This document shows, piece by piece, positions 1-11,835 of a stretch of 64,000 bases of DNA. Made by a program: the position numbers and the translations under genes. Source of the stretch: Ooceraea biroi. Taxonomy: Eukaryota; Arthropoda; Insecta; Hymenoptera; Formicidae. The stretch covers positions 2,294,001 through 2,358,000 of the forward strand of contig NC_039515.1 of NCBI RefSeq assembly GCF_003672135.1, in the 5' to 3' direction. The notes beneath the pieces were generated by a model. That model was not told the origin of the DNA, did not search any database, and saw only the letters and a program-made list of their open reading frames with translations. How positions within the stretch are numbered: the stretch's first letter is position 1; the number at the start of each line of letters is the position of its first letter.

Positions 1-961
1 TTGGTTCCCGTTCTCGACACCACTCGAGTCGATGCGCATTGCACCTCGCGAAACATCACTACCCTCGAAATCCGAAACCCTGCCACCGAAGAGGGAAACT
101 CGCGAGTGATCTTGATCTCTGTTTCTCGGATGCACGCCGTGATGATTCAATTAACGGGCGGATGACAAGGATCTCGATGCTCTAAATAGGACATTTTGCG
201 TGACTTCGATAAATCAAGTTCGTGCAATTATAGGTTGAATAATTGAACACTGTGTTTCTTTCTCCGATACTTTAATTATGTATATTTAATTAATTCGCGG
301 CAGACTGTACGAAATGCAGTCTGTTTGGCGTATGTGGGATCAATATTAGCGGGGATTAATAATTGAGTGCACTCAATAAGTAACGATCGATTCCGAAATC
401 CTTGGAAAATACAATGCTAATTCCGTAAAAAGCTAGCGCAACATTTAAAATAAACTATGCAGTTTCAATTTGTCATACATAATGAAGTAATAATTTATTT
501 TGTATCTAAATATTAAATAATTTGTCGATAAAATTCATCTGGCCAAAGATTTAACATTTTGCATATTTTATTTCGATAAAGATATCTTTGAGAGTTGAGC
601 AATCCTTAGAATGCAACATGAATTGCATTTAATTTTATCATAACGTACACATAATTCTATTCATTCAATTTTGCTAAAATTATAAGTTCCATTCATAAAC
701 TCCACTCTAGTCGGATTTTAGCATTTGCCTTCTACTAAAGCAAGTTCCGTACTTAATAATGTTCCACGACCTACTATTTCACGTTCGTGATACATTACAT
801 TTAATATTCTACGATACATTATATAATTTAACGACGTGCGTGCACGTATTACCTTGCAAAGCTCACGAGACTTACGAGACTTACCCGCGGTTCGTCTCGA
901 CGTGAGGCGGAAGGATGACCATTTTTCTCAGGGTTGTCACTTGCAGAGCCTCCCCTCGAGC
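1..961. other. Upstream region of the GT92 gene, no gene seen
   Basis: The first 830 bases are AT-rich with no recognisable coding exon. From about 830 the composition becomes GC-richer and runs into the start exon of the glycosyltransferase, so the promoter and 5' UTR probably lie here. The frame of the first exon is open back to 836, but no homology or splice evidence supports coding upstream of 962. Confidence 0.5.
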
Positions 962-3900
962 ATGGGCTCGAGCCGAAGATCCGGCTCCAGCGGGAGTCGG
1001 GCAAACGCCGGCGTCCTGAAGGAACGGGCCAACATGTCGTTCTTCTTGGTCGTCATGTTTTTCGCCGTGTTCGGCCTGATTGTCCTCACGGAGATATTCC
1101 TGATCGACGAGAGGCGCGGGGTGAGCGTCGGCGGTACCGGCGTACTCGGAGGTCACAGAAGCGGTCATCGATTGCCAGCTGCGCCCGATCGTCCGGATTA
1201 CGGCGAGGTGGGAGTAAGTATCCAGAGAGAAGAGCTATTTCGCTGTCAGTTCCTGTCTTTCTCTCTTTCCCTCTTTGATACACGTATCCTGCATCTCCTC
1301 TAGATAACTTCGTCCCAGCTGATTCGCTCCACGGTGACGTTCCTTTAATCGTTCTCCTCCTTCTTCACGTTGAGAAATTGATTCTCACCTTCGTGCCCCG
1401 ATAACGTCACTCTCGTGCACGCGACGTACACTATCGTCTGAAAAGTTAATCAGCGTCAACCTGCCTGCGCGTGTACGCTTTTATCTCGTCGTGTATTTTT
1501 GTACACCGGACGAACTGAAATTCCACTGTTCCCTTGGAGCTGCACTCGTTAAATACAAATAAAAAATATGAACCGGAGAGTAAAGCGGAAAATACTCTGT
1601 TGAATTGGCAGCGGGATTTTCACGAATTTTTGTACATTTTTCTTTGCCGTCGAAAGAACATAAACGATACGCCGTCTCCAGCAGATGCGATAGTCGTAGC
1701 AGAGTAATGCAATTGATAGATCCGATAATTCGACGTATTTGTCTTCCTTCTGTGGTTTTTCACGTGACCGTTGCACGCAGATGGAGACGTCCCGCCGCTC
1801 TTCTATTTTCTAAAGTTTAACTTTTGGAATTATACCAATGACCGGCGGATTATCAGAAGGATGATTGAGAACTTGGAGCACCGAGTCTCCTCAAGTTCCT
1901 AGCCCGCGGCACAATTCTTAATGCCAAAGCAACTTTCCGGAAGTATCTTCTCTCTTCCTTTCGGTAATAATCGCTAGCCGAGGTACAAAAAGGCACCTTG
2001 CAAATTTGAAAGCTTGAGAATATCCCGCTTTAGTCGAAAACTCGCTTCTACCGACGAATTATTCCGCACATGAAGTCTGTATTCCTGCAGAATTGCATTA
2101 ATATATTAATATTCGCAATGATAATAGTAATAGTTTCCAGCGAAATATAAGAATGCTGGGAATGCGCGAGAGAAATGCTCGCAAGAGAAATTTTCCCATA
2201 TACGCCAGCCTGGCTTAAAATAACAGGAGCGTGGCAGAAATATTTATTTTCGCACAGCGGTCGTATCTTATTTTAGCTAAGCCACCGTTCACCCCGTTTT
2301 ATTTATATCGCGGTACCTCTCTACCACTCAAATTATAAAAAGCCGCTTTTAAATTTATAATTCCCAGTGGTTGATGAAAATTTTCTTTCCTCTCTCTCTC
2401 TTCTCTCTTTCCTTTGGATGTTCCGCGATATTACGTGAAATATTGGATTATAATCCCAGCTTTATCCGCGCTTTACCTTCCATTACTACCTCTCAGTAAT
2501 TCACGGAGCATTTTCCCTTATAAGCTACGGAACACGAGGACCCGAATAAGGCTCGGCGGGGTGTCGACTTTTGTAGACCGGCTCTTTCTTCGCGTTTCGG
2601 GAAGCACGAACAAAGCAAACGTACAAGCGACGATGGTGAAGCGGAACTTGGGCGAAAAGACCGAAAACTTTGTCGACCCACGTATCAGCATCGATTTTTC
2701 CTGCAATGTATGTCTCGCGTCGTCGTCTCTTCCTCTTCCTTTTCTCTTAGCAATGCCTGTTGCAACATGCCTCGTATAGTTTATGCACCCTTGCGTCTGC
2801 TACCGGACAATGATTCACCTAAACCCGCCGTAACTTCGGAGGGAGAAGGCAATGCACTAAGGGTGGTACCCCAATATGCCCCGAAAGAGACGCACGACTG
2901 CGGTGGAAAAGTTTAACTGGATACGACCGAGCGGCCACCTGACAAATTAGTTTGCCCGATCCTCTGGAACTTTCTTCATCCGTTTACATCTCCTGTCGAG
3001 ACGTCGCGTAAGGGAAAGAGAGTGAAAGAGCTCGTGTATCTCTTGAAAACTACCCCCCGAGATTCCGTTCTTGTTCCGAGACTTTACGAGAGTCCAAGAA
3101 TCAACTAAGAATCGTCAAGTAAAATTTACCTGAGCTTCGAGCATTCGCAAATGACTGTAGATCATATAATGATACTCCCTTAACTTACCGCAGCACTAAA
3201 TTATTATTAATTAACTGTGATAGCGAAGACAGGATTACTAACAGTGATTACTTCTAATCGGAGTTAGCTCGCGAAATATCCACTGAAATATTTGAGGGGA
3301 CCTTTTTGCTTACGCAAACGTATAATCGTGTCGTCACGAGTAACGAATACCTCCTGTAAATCACACGATTGACAATACTCGTGTAAAGGTATAAAGTTAT
3401 TTGGGATAGGTTTGAAGACCACGTAAGTCACTTGGATCTTGATGTCCCCAGGCCGAGGATTACGCCGGTTTGAAGGGTAGCTTTGACGAGCACGTCGGGT
3501 TATTAGTTCGTGGGGAGGACGGCGGGCAGAAGACGGTGATACACCCGGATCCGCGTGGCTTACCGAGCTTACCGCCCAGCTTGGAGGCCCGTCTGCCGCA
3601 GCTAGATCAGAATCTGCGGGTTACGCATGCCGAATGGTTGCCGGTCACTAACACGAGGTACGTCCGTTGGTGTGCGATAATGGTATAATTTATGAAACTC
3701 GTGTCCCTCCAGATTCGAGTTTCAGCTTTTTGCACAGTAGGACGCACGCAGATAAATCTCCCTTCAAGATAAATCGTTATTAACTTTCCACTGTTCTCGG
3801 AGGCTAAAACATTCCTTTATATAAGAAGTTTTGAAATATTCAGTAAAGTATTAATAAATTTTAGAATTCAATAATTCTTATTTACATAAATATCTATATC

Positions 3901-6475
3901 TTTTAATCGAAACTACTTAATATAAAATTTTTTTTATTTCACATAGAAATGTCTATAAATATGTTAAGCGAAATATATGTTAAGAAGAGAGATAAAAACT
4001 AAATTACCAGATTGAATAGATTACAAGATTGAATAAGCTTGATGATGCTTGTGTTTTTACTTGATCTAGATTTAAGTTCTTCGTTTACTCGGCGTATTAC
4101 GACGACAGAGTTAGCGGTGCGGGCACGCCGGCTGGCAAAAATCAGGGTGTAGTACGTGTGATCAGTGCTACCAAGACCAGAGGTCCCGAGCGTGTCTGGT
4201 GCAGACTCTGGTATCGACAGCAAAATGGTGCAAACGTCACTGCTTCGGTAACAGTTGCTGCTAAAGTTAAGGTACGCTCCTCCTTAAAGAACAATTCAAG
4301 AGATTCACATCTGTCTGCTAGTTGTTCCCAAAATGGAAGAACAGTCTCACATGGCGAGCTTAAATGTCGAAATATCGTTACATCGCGCTATTTCAAGTAC
4401 CGAAATATTTCTATATTGGTATTTGAAAATTCAATTTGTTAAATCCACATAGCAAATTTTGCGATGAATCTCGTGGAATCTGTCAGTGCTTCTTTTTTTG
4501 TTTGCTTGTTTTTTAAAACTAATCATTTCAGTTCGCCCTTGATTCTCGTTTTTTCCTGCATTGAACACATTCAGCTGCGATCGATCGACCTTTCTACGTG
4601 ATGTAGGACCAATTAGGTTGTTGAATTTGCGCTCCGGTTCTCAGGTGATCCGGGAGAATTGGAATCTCAAGTACAGTGCCTGCTTCGTGATTTGCCCGTT
4701 GCCTAAAGAATCTCCGACGGCGGATAAGGTACCGGAGGCAGTCAGCGTCGTGGCGAGGTTGCGAGCAGCCCCGACGAATCGTATCCTCATTCAGAATCGC
4801 CTCGAAAGTAGGACCAGTGACAAAGAGGCTCTGGCTGTTTGCGTCAAGCCTTTGCACTATTATTACAACAGGGTACATATCAGCTTAATTAAGAGTTTCT
4901 CGTTCAATTTAATATTATTTTAATTAAACAGTGCTCCTACTTATTAATGCTTATTGCTTGAATTTTTATGTCTTCTTTCCAATGTAATCTATGCAAATTT
5001 ATCATCCAAATACGTATTTGCATAATAAACATATATTTGCATGTTATTTTCGGTTAATGGCGCACCGTTATGTATAAGAAGACGGCAAATTCTTCATAAA
5101 ATTATGAAATATTTAAAGATTCATAAAAACCAAATAAAAAGTGGTACAGAAAATTCTTAGATTTAGAAAGAACTCTGTTTAAAGATTCAAAATCACATAT
5201 TAGAATATTGCGTTTTCCTCTTTCAAGCATACACTCACTATCTTTTTTTTTATGTTGTAAAATGTCCTACCTAGATTTATTTTTCATGTTAATAGTTGAC
5301 CGTCGTGATTATTTATGGATATGATACGAGAGATCTACATAGATAACATATAGATTCATGTAAATGATAGAATAAATGAATAATTGTGAGCTATCTGATG
5401 GTATAAAATTGCGACAAAATTGCTCGTCGAGTAGTCTGTCGCCCGTGTGTATGTATGTATGTTTCACGTCGTGATGTTCACAGGTTTTGCAATTGGTGGA
5501 ATTTATCGAGTTGCACAGACTCCTGGGCGCCACTCACGTCACGTTATACAACGACACAGTAGGCGCGGCAGCCAGTTGCGCGTTGAAATATTACGAGAAT
5601 AAGGATCTGGTTACAGTATTACCGTGGCATCATCTCGACATGATTTCCCAGCGGGAAATTCGCACAGAGGGCCTCTTCGCGGCACTTAACGACTGCCTCT
5701 ACAGATCCATGTACAAATACGAGTACGTGGCGCTCGTGGACCTCGACGAATACATTGTACCGAGGCACAACGATACCATAATCGATCTGTTGCGGTAATT
5801 TCTCTTATTCTCTTATTCCCAGCACAAATCGAAAAAAGTTAAGAGACATTTTTACTTTCCTTTTTGCAATCAAATAATTAATTCGTTTTCGAATAACTCG
5901 TGTAATAAAAATCCATTGCGTGCGATACGAATACGATACGATTAACGGAACAACGAATTCGCAGGTGGATGGGCAATCGAATAAACGTCAAGTCGACGGG
6001 TGCGTTCTCCTTCCAAAATGCTTTCTTCTATCTACAATGGGCTGACGATCCGTTCGTGGTGACCAGCCGCACCCCTACCGAGGCCGGCTTGATCACTTTG
6101 AGAAAGACTCGGCGAAGAACCAAGTTGCATCCGCACAAGCAACGTTCCAAGTACATCTGCAAGCCGCAGGACGTGGTGGAGGCGGGGAACCACTTCGTCT
6201 GGGAATTCATTCCGGGTCACGGCACCTTGAACGTGCCATCCGATGCTGCTATTCTGCATCACTACCGCGTATGCGAGTTCGGCGGCGACGATTGCATCAA
6301 GACGCAGTCGACGGTCGACAGGACGGCCTACAAGTACAGGGACCGGCTCGCCGCAAACGTCGACAGCACGTGGACAGAGCTGCGCGCCGAGTGTTCATTG
6401 CCGGAGCTCGATCCGGTCCCGGCGTTAACGCCGCGTGTCAAGGTCAACCCGCTCGGCAAACCGGTCGTGAGGTAG
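962..6475 (+). CDS. Glycosyltransferase family 92 protein, type II membrane (6 coding exons)
   Basis: Exons joined: 962-1213, 3452-3657, 4070-4271, 4645-4872, 5484-5794, 5965-6475; 569 aa. All introns are GT..AG and the phases agree. A short basic N-terminal tail precedes one membrane span (about residues 26-47, MSFFLVVMFFAVFGLIVL), giving Golgi type II topology. The catalytic part runs from about residue 225: the stretch with CVKPLHYYYNR, then FIELHRLLGATHVTLYND, the acidic metal-site motif DLDEYIVP (D382, D384), and near the C-terminus HFVWEF and AILHHYRVCE. This order fits GT92 (formerly DUF23). The characterised C. elegans member GALT-1 adds galactose to core fucose on N-glycans, so a galactosyltransferase role is inferred, not shown. 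The ATG at 962 has A at -3 and G at +4; the in-frame ATG at 1034 would remove the cytoplasmic tail and is the main alternative. The gene converges on CLUAP1. Confidence 0.85.
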
Positions 6476-7379
6476 CGAAAGACCGTCGTCGAGATCCTGT
6501 GGGATATTGGCAATTTTACTGGCACGCCGAGGGTCGCAAGGACCTATTTCTACAATTATGGCGGCCCTTAGGTTTCGCGAGGCTGGCTCGAGGGACCTCC
6601 CGTCTCTTTCCACGAGAGAAATGGAATTCTCGGCGGACTGTATTTTTGAGACCCGCGAGAGACGGAGAGAGACGCGCCGCCTATCGGCGGGAATTGTTGA
6701 TGGGGTTGACTGTGTCGCGAAAACGAGAGAACCAAAAGAAAGAGGCTCGAAATCGAGATACGGATTAATCATATTTTTCTACGTGACGGGGATTTTTGAA
6801 TTGGCTGGCGAAGTCCGGCAAAGGACGATCTGCCGAGTCGATCGGGTTTGTCTCTCTTGACACGCTACATGGTGCTTCTCTCTTACGGTTTTATATTAAA
6901 CTCTTATATCTGTATCCTGCAATTGTTTCGTTCAAGCGTAGCAGATCGCGATCGTTCGCGACGAATTGTACTACCTGATTGATGGGGTTGATCGTTACAG
7001 AAGGGCCTAAATCACGGGCTAAAGGGAGCAGCTGGCGATAAAAACGAAGACAAGTGAACTCAGATACTACCCCCTACTAATACCGTTATTTCGAGTAAAT
7101 ACCTTTTTTAAATACTTGTAAATCCGCACAACGTATTAAACAAGAATCTTACGCATATCTGTAGAATCTCAATAATTAGCATAGCGATGTATGTATAATA
7201 TGTATCTAGAAAGACATTAGATATTCGGTCTGAAAGACAGAGACAGCCTATCATTGTCAGAGACAAGTACACAAATTTTTACGGGACAGAAAGACAGGAA
7301 AACTGGACGCGAGAGATATTGATTCGCCACGGCAGGTTCTATCGCCCGGTCTGTCATCGTTAGCAATTGTTTAGTGAGT

Positions 7380-7385
7380 AATAAA
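7380..7385 (+). terminator. Candidate poly(A) signal AATAAA for the GT92 gene
   Basis: This is the first canonical AATAAA I found after the GT92 stop at 6475. It would give a 3' UTR of roughly 0.9 kb. No cDNA evidence is available, and other hexamers or later signals are possible. Confidence 0.3.
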
Positions 7386-7844
7386 CCGAACACCGAAGCG
7401 TTTTTGTTGTATATTCGCGCACAAGTGAACGAATGCGGGTCGATAACGGAATCGCACAAGTGAAGTTGAGCACATAGAGATACTACACGTACGTGCGCGA
7501 GACGACACGTCGAAGCGAAAATCGCTGGCAGCCGAATCGGCCATTTAATTGTTAATAATAATTGAACGTCGGACGCCGTTGTGCGGCTGATGGGTGTAGC
7601 AAAGGTTTTTCTATTTCTTTATCGAGATGCGAGGAAGAATCGCATTTCTTACGGCGCGCACACACACGTTTTATGTATATATGTGTATACACGTATGCGT
7701 ATGTGGCACGCGTACACGGCATATAAAGGTAGAGATCTAAGGTACATGCATGCGATTCGCGCTGACCGACAGCGCGAATTCCGACATCCACCACGAACAT
7801 GTTGGACAGAGTTAATAAATTATAATATTAGAATGAATATTATA

Positions 7845-7848
<4 letters not shown>

Positions 7849-7875
<27 letters not shown>
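7849..7875. repeat. CT dinucleotide microsatellite followed by a C run
   Basis: About 13 CT units run directly into a short poly-C tract. It lies in the convergent intergenic region and is likely length-polymorphic. Confidence 0.85.
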
Positions 7876-8275
7876 CCCCCCTTGAATCTCTCCGCGTGTC
7901 CGCGTTTGTTACGAGTCACGTATTGCATTAATCATTATTTACGCCATGTGTTAAACGTTACATATTTGTTCATGGATAGACATACGTACGGAGAAAGTTG
8001 CAAGAGCAAGGTGCAACGTGCTTTAACGCAGAAGTTATCTTGAATGCTGCAAATCGCCGGGATGAATAGTAAATGCGCAGTAAATGCCTAAAGCTGCTTC
8101 GAAATTACGTGAAATTAATTTATATATATTAATTATTATTATGTTACTTTTACGTTGTATTTCATTTTGTTACAAATACATATTTCACCATTTTTCTGCA
8201 ATTCTCCTTTAATATTACGCAACAGGTGATGCCGATCAATAATCTTTTGCAATAGCAAAGGTCATGTCACGCCGA

Positions 8276-10400
8276 TTAGAAATCATCGTCCGAGTGCCTG
8301 TCTATCTTGCTGACGGATCGTTTCTCCTGGCCGGTTTTGATATTGTAGTCGCCGATGTTTGGCGCACCGACGGAATTCAGAAGGTCCTCGTCGTCATCGT
8401 CATCGAGGTCGCCGTCGATCAGTAAATCGCTGTCGCTGTCCAGTGAGCCGTCGCTCGTTTCCTGAATTGTACCTCTCTGTCGTCCCGACATGCTGCCGTA
8501 AATGCGCCGCTGGGTGTATTGCACCTTTGACGCTCCTCTTCCGGTAGCTAAAACGTTTTTAATTTATTATCAAAAAATTCATGCAAGAGTATTATTTTCT
8601 TCATGTTTTCGAAAACTTTAAGTTAATGCGCACGAATGCGAAAAGCGACATTTTAGATCGCGTTATATCGAATTAGTTTCTGTTGAAGATGATTATTACT
8701 TGGTTTGATGCGAGCGGATTGACCAGATTTCTCCGCTGCGGCTTCCGGATTCGTCAGAGGAGTAACCAGAGATTCCTGAAGATTCGTAGCGAATATGGAA
8801 TCGTTGCCTTCCATCATGTTCTCGAAGCTCGAGTCTTCGGATCTCATTTGCTCAAGTTGCTTCTTAGTTGCGGCTTGCCTGTAATGAAAAATAATGCAAT
8901 ATATTATACAGCTGCATAATTTATATTATTTATGAGAGACGTATATTTTTTTTATATTTATAACGAGAGTACCGTCTTTCGAATCTTTCCTGCTCTGCTT
9001 TGGCCGCCTCTTCGTGCAAGTGTTCCAAATACGCCAGATAGCGGAATTTTTGTAGATAATCCTCATACAAAGTTCTCAACTCGATCTCAAGCTTCTCGAA
9101 TTCCTCCATGAACGCCGGACGAACTTTCTTCAACGTTTGCAGTCTCTTTTGATTTCGATCCAGCTCGGTTCGCCGTCTTTCAATTCTCGCATCCAAATTT
9201 TGTTCCGTTTCCTTACAAAATGAATTATATTAATCAAGTATAACAGTAAAACGTTTATTATTCTCATCGAAAAGAGATATTTATCTACAGATTGAACAGT
9301 CAAAGTTATAATTTTATAATATTATTATAAAGCATTTTTACCTTGACATTGTCAATCTGCTTTCTGGTTTCATCGATCTCTTTATGCGTGCTTGCAACTA
9401 CATCCTTTAGTGCTACCTCTATCTCCGAGGTATCAAACTGCCTGGCGACCTTGGTGTTGCGAATTTCCCGAAGCTCCACTTCTCGGCCAAGCAAGTCGAA
9501 GAGGGTCGCCCCGTTGATGGTCAACTGACTGGCAAGTTGCCGCGTTGTTTTTAGTTCGTTAATCTTGTCAGATATGTCGAAATTCACCGTGGTCTGATTG
9601 CTGCCAGGTCTGCTTTGCTCGATGTCGATGCTGTTTTGTGCATCGTACAGCAGCGTGGTGATCTTCAGCATTTCCTTCACTGCGTAACCGTCAGCTTGAT
9701 ACAGCTTCTTCGTGTTTAACTTGATGTTTGTCTTTAATGCCTGCAATATCAGGAAATATAGTACAACCTGGTTAAGATTTACTTACAATCATATATCTAT
9801 AAATTTCTATGAAATTTTCTCAACATCTTTACTACAAAAAAATAAAATTTAAAAATTTCGATTAGATGAAAGATGACTTAACTTCTTTAAAATTCTGTCA
9901 TATTCATGTTAACAATTTTCGTGTTAAGAAAGTGTTCCATTTTAGGAAATTAGAGAATTTATGCTATTTTGCTAACGCCATCGGACGCGGCTGATTTCTT
10001 CTGCATTAATATAATTATCTTCCTTTTAACAAAACGTGCAGTAAACATTCAGCAAAATTTAACATATTTAATTATCCAAGTAGTTACCATAAACTCGGCG
10101 ACGCTGCGTATCAACCCCACGCGCTGCTCTTCCGTATCGTGATCGCTAGGTATGTATACATCTGCATCGAATCGCTTCACCAACCAGACTAGGATCTCCG
10201 CGACTAAAGGAAAATTCGGCACGCGAAAATTCATGAGCGAGATCAACCTCGGGTAACCCAGCACCCTCATCATCTCCGTGAAATCTACAAGCAAGTGAGA
10301 GCAAAGGAAATATGAATCGCACACAGTTTCGTTACTAATTGTATAAACTGAAGTAATAAATATATATAATTTACGCACTACGTAAATCACGGTAAGACAT
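8276..10400 (-). CDS. CLUAP1: Clusterin-associated protein 1 / intraflagellar transport protein 38 (6 coding exons)
   Basis: Exons on the minus strand, in order: 10400-10379, 10284-10088, 9740-9342, 9211-8973, 8878-8700, 8547-8276; 435 aa, close to the usual 410-440. The protein starts MSYRDLRNFTEMMRVLGYPR, reads NIKLNTKKLYQADGYAVKE in the middle, and has a long coiled-coil region with RNQKRLQTLKKVRPAFMEEF, matching CLUAP1/IFT38 (C. elegans DYF-3). An acidic Asp-rich tail ends in SDDDF, like the vertebrate protein. The N-terminal ~140 residues correspond to the calponin-homology-like domain. IFT38 is an IFT-B complex subunit needed to build cilia, which in insects means sensory neurons and sperm. 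The first coding exon is only 22 nt (ATG plus seven codons' worth) and uses a GTGCGT donor. The junction codon (a+at = Asn) restores the conserved NFTEMM. MRPL58 lies 531 bp upstream on the same strand. Confidence 0.93.
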
Positions 10401-10839
10401 TCTTGCACGAGGAACAGAGAATTCAAACACTGTAGACCAGACACACTTTCACAACCCATGTGTTTCTTGTTTGCGGCGAATACGTTGCCATAGAGACCAC
10501 CTGTACTGACCATGGCTAGGAAGGGAGAGTACTTAATCGATTTTTCTCTTAAAAAAAAAGATTCTAATTTTTAAATTGTGATGCTAAAAGTGGACGTAAA
10601 CAGAGAGTATAAATTCGAGAATGTAAATTCGCGCTTATTTCTGTGCACATAATTGTAATACCATTAAGGGAAAAAAGCTAACGCCTTCACTTCACTTTGG
10701 AAGATTTTTCTCAACGAGATGCTAATTGAACGTCCAAGAATCTTTCACATGTATTACGAATTATTTTTATAAATTTTATTTATAATTTTATGATCTAGAT
10801 TCGCAATTATATACATGCTAAATATAGGTTCAAACATTT

Positions 10840-10845
10840 TTTATT
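10840..10845 (-). terminator. Candidate poly(A) signal for MRPL58
   Basis: TTTATT on the plus strand, AATAAA on the minus strand, about 90 nt after the MRPL58 stop. It is the nearest canonical hexamer downstream of that gene. A second copy lies at about 10775-10780. Confidence 0.4.
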
Positions 10846-10930
10846 TCATAATTTTTAGTTTGTCTATGTTCACTGTACAGTACTTGGAAGTAATTTAATT
10901 AATTGATTAAATAATTAAAGATTAATAAGT

Positions 10931-11835
10931 TTAATCAGACATTGGCACTTGTCTACTCCGCTTAAGCAGCGAGTGGGCTCTCTTCTCGTGTAGCCTCTCT
11001 CTAGCGGCTCTCAGTAGGTTCTTTCGCCGTCTTTCCTTTCCTTCTGGCGATGGTTCAGCTGGTTCCTCTAGAACGGCTCTTATCATTGCTCTTAGCTTTT
11101 CCAGAGCGTCAGCCAAGTTCAAATGTTGGGACCGCGTTAGATCCGACTTGATTATCAAGTACCCGTCTTTGTTTATTTTGTTTTTATACTGCAACAACAA
11201 TTTTACATTTATAATTAAACGGAGAGACTTTTCTCATTAAATTTTGAATAAAACTTGAATTGGATGTTAAACAATTTTAGAAATTAATTTCAACAAGGGC
11301 ATTTATGAAAATCTTCTTTGAATAGTAACATGTTACTCACTTGTTCCGTCAGTTTTGTCCTAATTTCCTCCGACAGCCAAGCAGCACCGCTCACTTGGAA
11401 CCGCACGTCAACTTTGGTATTTACACAATTGACGTTTTGTCCTCCTGGACCGCTGCTCGCGCTGTACGTTATTTTTATTTTGTCTATCGGTATGTAACCG
11501 CTAAATTTTGCTTTAGGATCCGGTACCTAGAAAAAGATTAATAATCATATTAAGAGGTTATGTTTATACACTTCTACATACATACGTAATATTTCGAGAA
11601 TCGCGCTACTTGAATAATCCAATAAAATCTATTCTGCTTATTATAAATATTTTCAAAGAAATTAGCGTGCACTAACGAAGGACGGAGTGTACAGCTTCTG
11701 GTTGCTTCCAGGATACAAGGTCCGCAGCGACAGCGCGCTCTTAAAACAATACTCTCTGCCACGATGGCATGACAGATGTCGATTTTTAATCTCGTTCTGT
11801 AAAATTCTCAAACACTGCCTGCCAAAAAAGTTCAT
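10931..11835 (-). CDS. MRPL58: Mitochondrial ribosome-associated peptidyl-tRNA hydrolase ICT1 (mL62), 3 exons
   Basis: Exons on the minus strand: 11835-11677, 11526-11341, 11188-10931; 200 aa, the usual size. Both introns are phase 0 (donors GTTAGT and GTGAGT). Residues 1-53 form an Arg/Lys-rich, Ser-rich N-terminus fitting a mitochondrial targeting peptide, with SLRTLYPGS as in vertebrate ICT1. Residues 66-83 read IPIDKIKITYSASSGPGGQ; the GGQ (81-83) is the catalytic tripeptide of class I release factors that hydrolyses the ester bond of peptidyl-tRNA. The third exon gives NKINKDGYLIIKSD and a basic C-terminal tail (ERLHEKRAHSLLKRSRQ), which in ICT1 binds the empty mRNA channel of stalled mitoribosomes. 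The family rescues stalled mitochondrial ribosomes without needing a stop codon. The distinction from bacterial ArfB-like copies is clear from the targeting peptide and introns. Confidence 0.93.

Larger units (their letters stand above)
6476..8275. other. Convergent intergenic region between GT92 and CLUAP1
   Basis: About 1.8 kb between two stop codons. It must contain both 3' UTRs. Several open frames at 6.5-7.0 kb continue past the GT92 stop in other frames and look like chance products of GC-rich UTR. A CT microsatellite lies at 7849-7875. No separate gene is seen. Confidence 0.5.

Noticed and set aside
836..961. Extending the GT92 protein upstream to 836
   Set aside because: The frame is open, but the start there is not supported by context, and the extra residues would put a long unconserved segment before the membrane anchor.
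6243..6860. Overlapping plus-strand frames after or across the GT92 stop
   Set aside because: They are out of frame with the last GT92 exon or lie in its 3' UTR; repetitive Arg/Ser-rich composition comes from CpG-rich sequence.
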